Positions 16,871 to 25,141 of a stretch of DNA of 64,000 bases are shown piece by piece; within the stretch, counting starts at the first letter, position 1, and each line of letters opens with the position of its first letter. The DNA comes from Candidatus Thiodiazotropha sp. (ex Monitilora ramsayi). Lineage in GTDB: Bacteria > Pseudomonadota > Gammaproteobacteria > Chromatiales > Chromatiaceae. Where the stretch lies: contig JAHXIO010000006.1 in NCBI GenBank assembly GCA_025655595.1, positions 372,001 to 436,000 of the forward strand, in the 5' to 3' direction. Under the pieces are notes generated by a model, which made no database searches, was not told the origin of the DNA, and saw nothing but the letters and a program-made list of their open reading frames with translations. A program made the translations under genes and the position numbers.

Positions 16871-19234
16871 ATGAAGATCACACAGGAAGGTGTTCAGCGC
16901 AAACAAGTAAAGTTGCTCTATACGCAGGGCAACGTGGCCGTCGTCACTGGGATGGGTGTTGCCTTGCTGACGGGGCTCTACTATTGGCAGGTCACCGATA
17001 ACTGGTTACTGGTGGGTTGGCTGGCTGTGGTCATGTTGGTCAGTCTCGTTCGACTGGCACTGTTTCGGCATTTCGAGCGTCAGAATCCTGAACTCTATCT
17101 GCCGGGAAAATGGTTACGCCGTCATATGCTTTTGACCTTTCTCAGCGGACTGGTTTGGGGCCTGTTGAGCCTGTTCTACGATCCCGATTGGACGATTTCA
17201 CAGCAAGTGGTGCTCTATATGGTCATTGCGGGACTGGCCGCCGGTAGTCTTTCCGCTTATGCGGTTGTACTGGAAGTCTATGTCCTGTTTCTGATTCCTC
17301 TCTTACTACCATTGGAAATCGGACTGCTTTTGCGGGGGGATTACACCACGTCTTTTCTTGCTGGATTTCTTTTTCTGTTTGCCATTGGATTACTGGTTCT
17401 CTCCAGAAAGTTCTATCTCCAGGTCATTGACACCATACATGTCTCTCTGGCTCAACAGTTTCTGCAGGAAGAGGTAAGTGCGGGTTCACGTGAGCTTAAA
17501 CTGGCGCAGCGAGCGCTACAGACCAGTGAGCATAAGATAGGAAAAATTCTGGAATCCTCATTGGATGGAGTCTGGGAGTGGGATATCGCCAATGACCAGA
17601 TCTATTTGTCACCCCGATGGAAGGCGCAAATCGGTTTCAATGACGATGAACTGCCGAATACGTTTAATAGCTGGGTATCGAGATTACATCCGGACGAACG
17701 GGACGGCATTCTTCAGAAGATCGAGGCCTATCGTGTCAAGCCATGGGGTAACTGGGAGGAAGAGTACAGACTGCGTCATAAGAACGGCAGCTATCAGTGG
17801 ATCCTTGCAAGGGCAACGCCGACATTCGATGTACAGGACAGGTTGGTAAAACTGACCGGTGTCCACATTGACATTACCGAGCGGATAACGGCGGAAGGCA
17901 GGGCGAAATTTCTGGCTTACCATGACTGGTTGACTGAATTACCGAACAGGCTGATGTTCAATGACCGGGTCGATCATGCCATCACCCAGGCCAATCGTAC
18001 TGGGCAGCGTCTGTGTATTCTGTTTTTTGACCTGGATCGGTTTAAACATATCAATGATAGCCTCGGTCATCCGGCGGGAGATCGAGTTTTAAAAAAGGTC
18101 TCCAAACGTTTGATGACAGCGGTAAGAGAGGGGGATACCCTGGCCAGGCTTGGTGGTGATGAGTTCGCCGTTTTACTTGAAAATGTACCACGCACACACA
18201 GCATTGCGGTGGTGGCGGAGAAGCTGTTGTCCTGCTTTGAAACGCCGTTCGAGGAAGAGGGGCATGAATTCTATCTCAATGCCAGTATCGGTATAGCGGT
18301 CTACTCCAGAGATGGTGAGACCACAGCAGAGCTGCTGAAAAATGCCGATGCCGCCATGTACAAGGCGAAGGGTTTCGGTCGGGGCAATTTTCAGTTCTAT
18401 ACAGAGGAACTGACCGACAATGCATATCAGCATATCACCTTTGAGTCAGGCTTGCGCCAAGCCTTGAAGCATGAGCAGTTTCAGATCCATTATCAGCCCA
18501 AGATCAGTCTGCAGACCATGGAAATAGTCGGGGTTGAAGCCCTGCTGAGGTGGCGGCACCCGAAAGTGGGTTTGATCTCTCCGGATGAGTTTATTCCCGT
18601 GGCTGAAGAGTCGGGGTTGATTCGGGAGATTGGTGAATGGGTGTTGGAAAAGGCCTGTCTCGATATGAAAGGATGGCTGGATCAGCAGATCGAATTTAGT
18701 CATGTGGCGGTTAATCTTTCTGGCGTGCAGATACAGCATGAAGCCTTCGTGGATTCGGTCAAGCGGATTTTGCAGTCGAGGCAGTTGGATGCGGAATTTC
18801 TCGAGTTGGAAATCACGGAAAACATCCTGATGAGGGATGTCGAGGCGTCGACCCACTACCTTCACGCCCTGCGCCAGCTCGGTGTCTCAATATCCATTGA
18901 TGACTTTGGGACGGGTTACTCTTCACTGGCCCATCTCTCACGATTCCCAATCAACAAACTCAAAATCGATCGCAGTTTCATCAAAGAGGTCTGTAACGAT
19001 ACGCAGAGTGCGGAGATTTCCAGGACTATCATCGGTCTGGGGCATACTCTCGATATGCAGGTAGTGGCGGAAGGGATCGAGGAACCCGAGCAGATGGAGT
19101 TTCTCAAACGAGAGGGTTGTGACGAGGGCCAGGGTTTCCATATCTCGAAACCCCTCTCTCATGATGATCTCATCCACTTTATTCAGAATTACCGATCGGC
19201 TGGTTCACAGCAGGCAGTTGTGGAAAAGGCTTAG
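16871..19234 (+). CDS. Membrane PAS-GGDEF-EAL c-di-GMP protein
   Basis: A 787-residue inner-membrane protein. Five or six N-terminal helices (about residues 20-190) are followed by a short coil, a PAS domain with PAC tail (about 215-345), a GGDEF domain (about 350-505) and an EAL domain (about 525-775). The GGDEF core is intact (RLGGDEFAVLL) with an RxxD inhibitory site five residues before it (REGD). The EAL core also looks catalytically competent (VEALLRW, NLSG, ITEN, IDDFGTGYSSL, KIDRSFI, AEGIE). It may therefore synthesise and degrade c-di-GMP. The start at 16871 is preferred; a TTG four codons upstream is possible. Confidence 0.93.
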   Translation: MKITQEGVQRKQVKLLYTQGNVAVVTGMGVALLTGLYYWQVTDNWLLVGWLAVVMLVSLVRLALFRHFERQNPELYLPGKWLRRHMLLTFLSGLVWGLLSLFYDPDWTISQQVVLYMVIAGLAAGSLSAYAVVLEVYVLFLIPLLLPLEIGLLLRGDYTTSFLAGFLFLFAIGLLVLSRKFYLQVIDTIHVSLAQQFLQEEVSAGSRELKLAQRALQTSEHKIGKILESSLDGVWEWDIANDQIYLSPRWKAQIGFNDDELPNTFNSWVSRLHPDERDGILQKIEAYRVKPWGNWEEEYRLRHKNGSYQWILARATPTFDVQDRLVKLTGVHIDITERITAEGRAKFLAYHDWLTELPNRLMFNDRVDHAITQANRTGQRLCILFFDLDRFKHINDSLGHPAGDRVLKKVSKRLMTAVREGDTLARLGGDEFAVLLENVPRTHSIAVVAEKLLSCFETPFEEEGHEFYLNASIGIAVYSRDGETTAELLKNADAAMYKAKGFGRGNFQFYTEELTDNAYQHITFESGLRQALKHEQFQIHYQPKISLQTMEIVGVEALLRWRHPKVGLISPDEFIPVAEESGLIREIGEWVLEKACLDMKGWLDQQIEFSHVAVNLSGVQIQHEAFVDSVKRILQSRQLDAEFLELEITENILMRDVEASTHYLHALRQLGVSISIDDFGTGYSSLAHLSRFPINKLKIDRSFIKEVCNDTQSAEISRTIIGLGHTLDMQVVAEGIEEPEQMEFLKREGCDEGQGFHISKPLSHDDLIHFIQNYRSAGSQQAVVEKA

Positions 19235-19363
19235 GCCGACGGCTCCTGTGATGATCTACGCTTTATGACGCATATCGGCTGTCCGTCGGCGGCCAGAACC
19301 TGCGAACCCCATCCGGAATTGTAGAAGGATTCGATCTGAAGGCTGACATTATACTGAAATGCC

Positions 19364-19634
19364 CTAGGGCCTGTTAACACTCATCCAATCGGCTCTGTTG
19401 CGCCTGAAAACGCGCCAATCAAGGCGCGAGGAGAGAAGTTTAGCCGTGCTAAATGAGCGACGAACAACGCCGAGTGGCGCGTTTTCAGGCACAACCCGAA
19501 GGGCTGGGGCTGTTTTTCCACCCAGCGGCGTTATCATTCGCTCATTTAGCACGGCTAAACCTCACTCATTCTGCCTTGCGGGGCAAAAAAACAGCTCCAG
19601 CAGAGCCGATTGGATGAGTGTTAACAGGCCCTAG
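19364..19634. mobile_element. 271-bp MITE-like element with 34-bp perfect terminal inverted repeats
   Basis: The left end (19364-19397, starting CTAGGGCCTGTTAACACTC) is the exact reverse complement of the right end (19601-19634). Two further inverted pairs lie inside: a 23-bp perfect pair (19438-19460 with 19538-19560) and a 16-bp pair (19402-19417 with 19475-19490). ATGCC flanks both sides (19359-19363 and 19635-19639), as expected of a 5-bp target duplication; alternatively CTAG is the duplicated target. No transposase is encoded. The right end supplies the stop codon of the neighbouring HAD gene. A decayed end of the same family lies at 36406-36437. Confidence 0.85.
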
Positions 19635-20320
19635 ATGCCCCTTCTGAGGTAGCGGGCAATCCGTTCTTCAAGCTCAGTCAAACTGTTAATCACGATCGTT
19701 GGCTCGATACCCCAGGGGTCGAAGAGAGCCTCAGGGTTGCGCTGAAGCCAAACAGCTTTCATACCCGCTGAGATGGCGCCGATCACATCGAACGGATTGC
19801 TGGATACCAGCCATGCATCCCCGGCCGAAGAGCCAGAGACACGCAAGAAATGACAATAGACAGCCGGATTTGGCTTGAATGATTTCAAGTCGTCGACGCT
19901 TACCACGCCGAGAAAAGAATCGAGTATCCCGGAGGAACTGAGCAGCGTTGTAACCGCCTCCGTACTGCCGTTGGAGAAGGCGAAGAGACGATTGCCGCCG
20001 CCGCTGAGCAATGCCAACCCCTCCCTGACATCGTCAAATGGCGGCAGAACCCGGTATTCTGCCAATAGCAGATGTTTTTGTGCCTCCGTCAAAGGGGTTT
20101 TCAGCAGTTCACAGGTGTAGTTGAGCGCATCCTTTGTACAGACGGCGAAGTTCTCATAGTGCTGCATCAGGCCACGGCGAAAAGCGTACTCAAGCTGCTT
20201 GTCACGCCAGATCTGGGAAAAGATCTCCGCCTTATCGCCGACGTGGGTGTGCAAGGCCTCCACAACTCCATGGGTATCGATGAGTGTTCCATAGACGTCA
20301 AAAGCAAGGGTTACGGGCAT
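19631..20320 (-). CDS. HAD-family hydrolase, haloacid dehalogenase type II-like
   Basis: A 229-residue HAD hydrolase with nucleophile motif FDVYGTL (D8 region), the Ser/Asn motif FAFSNGS, lysine in KSFKPNP and the acidic end motif VSSNPFDVIGA. The fourth motif has Asn-Pro-Phe-Asp, as in L-2-haloacid dehalogenases. Natural substrates of such proteins are often unknown phosphorylated or halogenated small acids. The reading frame terminates at a TAG (19631-19633) that lies inside the terminal repeat of the adjacent mobile element. The native last residues may therefore have been replaced, though the length is still normal. Confidence 0.82.
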   Translation of the reverse strand: MPVTLAFDVYGTLIDTHGVVEALHTHVGDKAEIFSQIWRDKQLEYAFRRGLMQHYENFAVCTKDALNYTCELLKTPLTEAQKHLLLAEYRVLPPFDDVREGLALLSGGGNRLFAFSNGSTEAVTTLLSSSGILDSFLGVVSVDDLKSFKPNPAVYCHFLRVSGSSAGDAWLVSSNPFDVIGAISAGMKAVWLQRNPEALFDPWGIEPTIVINSLTELEERIARYLRRGI

Positions 20321-20513
20321 ATTGTCATTCTTCTGGTTATTGAGGAGGTGTTCAGACCGGCCAGGTTATGCCTAAACACTAGCATCCATAGCACGCGGAT
20401 AGAAGGCGGACGACCGGATCGGCATCTGCCTGATGTTTTCTGCATGCATGCCGTCTCTGACATGAGATATATCTGAAAGCGTATGTAGTATTTCAGGGCC
20501 GTAGTGATTTATC

Positions 20514-20912
20514 TTATCGAGAGGCATCCTCGGCAGCACTTGAGGCACTGGATGCCGAACCGCCTGAATTGGATTGGGCCGGCTTTTTCCTCTGCGTGCC
20601 AAGTTTGCCAGCACATTCCGATGGACCCTTCATGCTATACATGATCACGTTCATTTTCTGTTGTGGTCCAAGCGTCATATTGTATTTTGATATGGCGGCG
20701 GCATCTTTTGCGGCAGAGGCGTAGAGAAAACCGAATTCATCATCATTGAACCGTCTCTCAGCCTCTCTTCCCATGCACTCGCAAAGTGCCTGCCCCATTC
20801 CATTCTTCGGGTTGTCTACGCAGGCCTTAATATATCTTTCCAAGGTGGAGGCGTTTGAGATGCCGAATGACAGTATTCCAAGTATCAATATCATATGAGT
20901 GGCAGCTTTCAT
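20514..20912 (-). CDS. Small secreted protein of unknown function
   Basis: I do not recognise this 132-residue protein. It has a Sec signal peptide (about residues 1-22, ending GISNAS), then a helical domain with four cysteines (ACVDN, LCECMG, SECAG). The tail is low-complexity, serine/alanine-rich. The start at 20912 is well supported by GGGGAG five bases upstream; the longer frame upstream is spurious because it overlaps another gene. It is probably periplasmic. It is the last of four same-strand small genes (22226 down to 20514). Confidence 0.7.
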   Translation of the reverse strand: MKAATHMILILGILSFGISNASTLERYIKACVDNPKNGMGQALCECMGREAERRFNDDEFGFLYASAAKDAAAISKYNMTLGPQQKMNVIMYSMKGPSECAGKLGTQRKKPAQSNSGGSASSASSAAEDASR

Positions 20913-20974
20913 TTTGTCTCCCCGGATCAATAAAGAGGGATGCGTCCCATTGGGGCACTCCTGACGCGATCGAA

Positions 20975-21367
20975 TCAGTCGATCAAGTGATGGTTGACCC
21001 CTTCGCCCCGCTGATGATCCAGGAGAAAACTGAGGCCAGTCAGCATCACGCCGATGACGACAATCGTGAACAGTACCAGAAAAAAGGGATCCCGGGTGAA
21101 TAGATAGAACGTCATGAGGCAGAAGAGAAAAAAGAGTCGAACCAACAGGGTGGTGCCGTAGAGCTCCATGATTCGCCGCCGGATCACTTGTGCCACGATG
21201 ATCCCCAAGCCGATCATGAACATCCCCAGGGCGCGTAACATGATGGCAGGGTAGTCCCCATTGGAGAGCATCAGCTCGGCAGAGAGCTTCGGTGCAAAGA
21301 TGAGTGCAAGTCCACCAAGCCAGAGATAGCTGGCCAGATAGTAGAGGCTGATTCTTGTGGTTTTCAT
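20975..21367 (-). CDS. Small four-helix inner-membrane protein, unknown
   Basis: A 130-residue protein with four hydrophobic helices (about residues 8-25, 43-61, 73-90 and 95-114) and short polar loops. The charged C-terminal tail is DHQRGEGVNHH. The start at 21367 has GGGGA seven bases upstream. No family motif is recognised. It lies in the same small-gene run as the SnoaL-like and metallochaperone-like genes. Confidence 0.68.
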   Translation of the reverse strand: MKTTRISLYYLASYLWLGGLALIFAPKLSAELMLSNGDYPAIMLRALGMFMIGLGIIVAQVIRRRIMELYGTTLLVRLFFLFCLMTFYLFTRDPFFLVLFTIVVIGVMLTGLSFLLDHQRGEGVNHHLID

Positions 21368-21440
21368 GCCGATTTCCCCTCAGTTGTTCCCTGCCGGTCT
21401 GTTTACGCATGATGCGAGAAGGATGGCTATGGATGCCGGC

Positions 21441-21785
21441 TCAGGAGACCTCCCTCGTATCAAAGATTAGCAGGATCTCCGAAATCCGCTGCTGCCGGAA
21501 TCTGAAACGTTGGGCAATACGCACAGGATGCCGCGGTTTCAGATAGTCGTAGAGCAGTACCACTTCATCCCGGTTTTCCGTCAGGCTCAACACACGATAG
21601 CCACAGGGTTGTGGAGGGTCGTCATGCAGACATCGCAGATAGTCTCTGGCCGAGGTGAAGCGATGGAAGGGGCCGTCGAATATCAGATCCCTCGTAAACA
21701 GGGGGCTAAGTGCGTCGATATCACCGGCGCAAAAGCAGTGTAGATAAGTCGAAGCAATCGTCTGATGACTGGTAGGGGTCTCCAT
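21441..21785 (-). CDS. SnoaL/NTF2-like domain protein
   Basis: A 114-residue single-domain protein with the alpha+beta NTF2-like pattern. The opening helix is TIASTYLHCFCAGDIDALSPLF, followed by LTRDLIFDGP-like strands and a curved sheet (RVLSLTENRDEVVLLYDY, ISEILLIFDTREV). The fold hosts both enzymes and binding proteins, so no function is assigned. It starts 15 bases after the stop of the metallochaperone-like gene and is likely co-transcribed with it. Confidence 0.65.
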   Translation of the reverse strand: METPTSHQTIASTYLHCFCAGDIDALSPLFTRDLIFDGPFHRFTSARDYLRCLHDDPPQPCGYRVLSLTENRDEVVLLYDYLKPRHPVRIAQRFRFRQQRISEILLIFDTREVS

Positions 21786-21800
21786 TTCGGAAGCTGTAGT

Positions 21801-22226
21801 TCAGGGTTCTGGAAAATCTTTCAAACAACAGTGACCGGAGGGGTTGCGTGTATCACAGGCGCAGGACCGGTTTCGGGTCTCTTCGATGACAAAGTCCTTG
21901 ATATGTGGATTCTCAATCGCCTGCCTGCGGGTGATGCCGTAACAGTAACAGATCAATGACTGATCGCTGTTTTCCTTGATTGCGACGGGTGAACGCAGTG
22001 ATGACTGCTCGATCATGCTGTTATCGTTACCGAAGTAGACCACCGGGCATTCCGGATCATCGCAAAAATAGTACGCGCTTGCCTTCGATGTCCACTGCCA
22101 GGGAGCCAGGATCTGATGTTTTATCGTGTTGATAGGGACTTGAGAACAGGCTTTTCCATTGACTGGGCAATGGTGGGTTTTGGGAAATGGCTTTTTTGCC
22201 TCGGATTTCGCGCAACAGTCGGACAT
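21801..22226 (-). CDS. CopZ-type zinc/iron-sulfur metallochaperone-like protein
   Basis: A 141-residue cysteine-rich protein. The N-terminus (MSDCCAK) is followed by HHCPVNGKACSQVPINTIKHQI, resembling the zinc-binding N-terminal domain of Archaeoglobus-type CopZ. A YYFCDDPECPVVYF segment follows, then a C-terminal BFD-like [2Fe-2S] pattern (LICYCYGITRRQA...CACDTRNPSGHCC). In characterised CopZ proteins such a module accompanies a copper-binding domain; no HMA copper domain is present here. The start at 22226 has AAGGA eight bases upstream; an in-frame start at 22316 lacks this. A metal-trafficking or redox role is inferred. Confidence 0.72.
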   Translation of the reverse strand: MSDCCAKSEAKKPFPKTHHCPVNGKACSQVPINTIKHQILAPWQWTSKASAYYFCDDPECPVVYFGNDNSMIEQSSLRSPVAIKENSDQSLICYCYGITRRQAIENPHIKDFVIEETRNRSCACDTRNPSGHCCLKDFPEP

Positions 22227-22856
22227 GGGTGAGTATCCTTCGATAACAGCAGGTGAATAACTGAAGTTTAGATGGTTCCGCACAAGGGTGTGTAATCTGC
22301 CGGGTACTTTGATCATCGGATCTATGGAAACGTGTTGTCAATTGTAACGGACACGTTTTAAAAATGAGCCTTCGGGGTCTGCATAAAGATAATCTAACCC
22401 TGTCTGACGCAAGTCAGTAGCGGGTTAAAGTGTCAGTATTGTTTACACTTTTTAAGGTGGGGTGATCTGAGACAAATATATGTTGTTGTAGAATAATCAT
22501 TTGTCGATAGTGGCATGGGTATTGAATGTTTCTTCTGAGAACAGGCAACGGTTGTGTTCTGCTGTTTTTATGGACGTTCGAAGCGAACGATAGAGAAGTG
22601 TTCTGGTTTGGTTGTTTGTGAAAGGTGTGTGCTTTTAGGTGCTGAACTGTGAGCTAAGAAGTCTGGCCCTATGGCTGCCACTTTGACGTTCTCAAGTGCC
22701 AGCTAAAAATGAAGCCACAATACGCTCTATGACAATCGTGGATCTTTCGCCTGTTTTTTTTCGTGCTGATGATTAATTTCAGCATCTAACATAGTTGTAA
22801 CTTGTACATTGAGTGGTTATATCGCATGTCATGAATTTCGAAATAGGGAGAATGTT
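22227..22856. other. 630-bp AT-rich intergenic region with hairpins
   Basis: This gap lies between two divergent genes (metallochaperone-like and PEP-CTERM). I see three small inverted repeats: AAACGTGT/ACACGTTT (22328-22358, listed separately), CTGAC-gcaa-GTCAG (22404-22417) and AAAGTGT/ACACTTT (22427-22451). No open frame with coding character and no RNA gene is recognised. It probably holds the two divergent promoters. Confidence 0.5.
22328..22358. promoter_or_regulatory. 8-bp inverted repeat, candidate operator or hairpin
   Basis: AAACGTGT (22328-22335) and ACACGTTT (22351-22358) form a perfect inverted repeat separated by 15 bases, about 100 bases before the metallochaperone-like gene. 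The spacing suits either an RNA hairpin or a dimeric regulator site. I cannot tell which. Confidence 0.3.
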
Positions 22857-23411
22857 ATGAAAATGACAACCAATGGACTAGCGGCGTTATTGCTCGTTGT
22901 GGTTACCACGGCATTCATACAAACTGCAGGGGCGGCTATCATTGATTTCGAATCGGCAGCTCTTGGGACTGATCAGACTTCCAACTATCTGGAAGATGGA
23001 TTTCGGTTGTCATCGGTAGTGGGTGACTACGACATATATCCATCAGATTCATTTATTGGAGACGGTCAATATCTGGCACTCGAAAGAACTGACGGGCTTT
23101 TGCAGAGTACAGTCAGGATCGATATGTTCGGTTCATTGTTTAACTTCGAAAGTCTTGTGTCATCAAGTTTTGGTGGACGTATTTCATTCTCGGATGGTGG
23201 GACTGAGCTTTTTGGAGACTTTGTAACGGAACCGGTCACCGTTGCATTTCCTGGTCATACCAACCTTACTTGGATAGAGCTAACCTCGCGTAGTAATGAT
23301 TTCTTTCGAATTGATAACATTACTCTCTCGGTTCCTGAGCCCTCGCTTCTCATATTGTCAGCGGCTGGCTTGTTTTGCTTAGGGCTTGTACGCCTCGGTA
23401 GGCAGGCTTGA
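22857..23411 (+). CDS. PEP-CTERM sorting domain protein
   Basis: A 184-residue exported protein. It has a Sec signal peptide (about residues 1-25, ending AGA-A), a beta-rich body (IIDFESAALGTDQTSNYLEDGF onward) and a C-terminal sorting tail. The tail consists of the VPEPS motif, a hydrophobic helix (LLILSAAGLFCLGLV) and a basic end (RLGRQA). Such tails are recognised and cleaved by an exosortase, which must be encoded elsewhere in the genome. The start at 22857 is supported by AGGGAG six bases upstream. The gene stands alone and is followed by a strong terminator. PEP-CTERM proteins usually go with exopolysaccharide or floc formation; a specific role is unknown. Confidence 0.88.
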   Translation: MKMTTNGLAALLLVVVTTAFIQTAGAAIIDFESAALGTDQTSNYLEDGFRLSSVVGDYDIYPSDSFIGDGQYLALERTDGLLQSTVRIDMFGSLFNFESLVSSSFGGRISFSDGGTELFGDFVTEPVTVAFPGHTNLTWIELTSRSNDFFRIDNITLSVPEPSLLILSAAGLFCLGLVRLGRQA

Positions 23412-23428
23412 TTGTATGTCGACGAATT

Positions 23429-23451
23429 GGGAGGCATGAGCCTCCCTTTTT
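23429..23451 (+). terminator. Rho-independent terminator after PEP-CTERM gene
   Basis: GGGAGGC (23429-23435), a four-base ATGA loop, GCCTCCC (23440-23446) and five T residues make a textbook intrinsic terminator 18 bases after the PEP-CTERM stop codon. The opposite strand lacks a T run, so it works in the plus direction only. Confidence 0.9.
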
Positions 23452-23570
23452 GTGTTACTGAAAAGATGATAGTGGCGGCTTGTGTGAGCTGTATACATTC
23501 GGGATTGGCAATCGCATCAGGAATGTATATCAGTCTGATCCGATATTGGGGTTTGGTTTTCGCTGCCTGA

Positions 23571-24350
23571 CTAAGTCATTAACTGCATACGCATGTCCTG
23601 CAGGAAGGTGATGTAGCTTTTGTCATCATTGACATCACTGAAAAGTTCCTGCTTGAGACTGTCGAGCATTTCCAGGTGATTTGAGCTATCGTCATTCATG
23701 ACTTTATCGATCATCGATTTTATTTTCATCAGAAGGGCGTTATGGTTTTGATGGTGCATGCTGAAGTCAGGATAGTTGTGCCGGCACATAAAATTTTCCT
23801 CGAACGCAAAGTGGCTCTCCGTAAAACTGAGGAAATGTTTTAATTGTTTGTTAAACGAAGTTATAGCCGAATTGTTTTTTGAGCTGTTCAGAAGTTCCCG
23901 CAAGAGTCCGGCAAGTTGGATATGCTGGCGGTTAATCTCTTCAACATGTAAATCCATCTGGCGGGCGATACAGTCGTTGACTTCATTCATGAGCCGCATG
24001 GGATCGTAAGGCTTTAATATAATGGCTGCGATCTGTGAGATGGGCAGTTGCTTGGGAATGCTGGCATTCGGGGCGGAAGTGAGAACGATTTTAGGTGTGT
24101 CGCACCAGCCGTCCTTCTTGCCAAGTAGCTGTAGAAGCTGAGTGCCGCCGATTCTTATTTCGCCGATATGCGGAAGATCGATATCGATTACCACGAGATC
24201 AGGTGGTTCTGTTTCCTGAATCAAATTCCATGCCTCGGTCCCGCATTCCGCTGATTTCACCTGGAACTTTTCAGGTGCGAGCATCAACTTTAGGAGTTCT
24301 GAGTCAATGCCTGGTGGTTCGATGAGGAGGGTGGAAAAATGGACCAGCAT
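23571..24350 (-). CDS. Response regulator receiver with hemerythrin domain
   Basis: A 259-residue protein. An N-terminal receiver domain (residues 1-120) has phospho-acceptor D56 in VVIDIDLP, T in LTSAP and K in LKPYDP. It is followed by a hemerythrin-like four-helix domain (about residues 130-259). Canonical diiron ligands are visible in EINRQH, HFAFEE and HHQNH, and as the final Asp in DDKSY. The histidine normally five residues before that Asp is missing (the position reads Ser). It may sense oxygen, NO or redox state, or bind iron. The start at 24350 begins the receiver fold. It follows the V-type ATPase operon on the same strand after 167 bases. Confidence 0.8.
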   Translation of the reverse strand: MLVHFSTLLIEPPGIDSELLKLMLAPEKFQVKSAECGTEAWNLIQETEPPDLVVIDIDLPHIGEIRIGGTQLLQLLGKKDGWCDTPKIVLTSAPNASIPKQLPISQIAAIILKPYDPMRLMNEVNDCIARQMDLHVEEINRQHIQLAGLLRELLNSSKNNSAITSFNKQLKHFLSFTESHFAFEENFMCRHNYPDFSMHHQNHNALLMKIKSMIDKVMNDDSSNHLEMLDSLKQELFSDVNDDKSYITFLQDMRMQLMT

Positions 24351-24517
24351 GTAGAGATATCGTTTTTTTGGAAGATGTTGTGGGTGTCCTGCAGCGAACA
24401 AACTTCCTTGTAGTGTAACTTTTAACTATACAGAATTTGTAAATACTATTCTTTGATGAAGATAGTTGACAATTTCGCCCCGCTAATTCTCTATGTTGTT
24501 GAATTATCTGAGATTGC

Positions 24518-25141
24518 TTAAATTCGATCTTGATCTCTTAAAACCTTTACCTGAAAAAGTGCGTTCCGCTCTTCTTCTTCCAAAGCGTTTTCAATAAACC
24601 GGATAGTATTTCGATACCGTGGAATGATGTTGTATCTCAAAGCATTTACCCGTTTCTGTGCCTTGCGTTGTTCAGCAATGAGCCGGCTGAGGCTCATGGA
24701 GACCTCGCCCATCTTGGACAAAAGCAGGGCTGCCTCGGCAAAGTGCTGTCGGGTTTCGTCGAAGCTGGGGTCGGTACCTAGGAGGCCGACCGGGTTGAGG
24801 GGCATGAGCTCACCGGTGACGGAAGGGTACTCCACCCCCAGGTTGCGTCGAGGCAGAATCTTGAGTTCGAGCACCGGCTTGACCCCCATGGCGGCCTGGC
24901 TCAGCGAACGGCTTGTCATACGTAACTGAACCATGCTTAGCCAGTGGTAGGCCTGCTTGACCGCCTCGTGTGACTTGTCACGTATCTCCCTGTACTCACC
25001 GATACGCTGGTAGACCAGTCGTGTCAGCAGCTCCCGCTTGCGTTCCAGCAGGCTGTGGCCGTCTTCAAGAAAGGCCAGCTGCCGCTTGAGATTGAGCAGT
25101 GTATTCTTGGTCGGGGCAGCTTTGAGTCTTGAGCCGGTCAT
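24518..25141 (-). CDS. ntpD: V/A-type ATPase subunit D (central stalk)
   Basis: A 207-residue central rotor-stalk subunit. Long N- and C-terminal helices form the coiled coil that turns inside the A3B3 head. The N-terminus (APTKNTLLNLKRQLAFLEDGHSLLERKRELL) matches the family signature, and the C-terminal helix is NALRYNIIPRYRNTIRFIENALEEEER. It is the last gene of the ATPase operon, and its start overlaps the ntpB stop by four bases (ATGA). Confidence 0.93.
   Translation of the reverse strand: MTGSRLKAAPTKNTLLNLKRQLAFLEDGHSLLERKRELLTRLVYQRIGEYREIRDKSHEAVKQAYHWLSMVQLRMTSRSLSQAAMGVKPVLELKILPRRNLGVEYPSVTGELMPLNPVGLLGTDPSFDETRQHFAEAALLLSKMGEVSMSLSRLIAEQRKAQKRVNALRYNIIPRYRNTIRFIENALEEEERNALFQVKVLRDQDRI

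Noticed and set aside
19235-19290. GCCGACGG / CCGTCGGC inverted repeat after the GGDEF-EAL gene as a terminator
   Set aside because: The loop is 40 bases and no T tract follows.
19398-19634. Short open frames on both strands inside the repeat element
   Set aside because: They arise from the inverted-repeat structure of the MITE-like element and have no coding signature or transposase motif.
20913-21410. N-terminal extension of the small secreted protein up to 21410
   Set aside because: It overlaps the four-helix membrane gene. The inner start at 20912 has a strong ribosome site followed by a signal peptide.
22511-22526. TGGCATG-N4-TTGAA as a sigma54 promoter for the PEP-CTERM gene
   Set aside because: The essential GC at -12 is GA here, and the site lies about 330 bases from the start codon.
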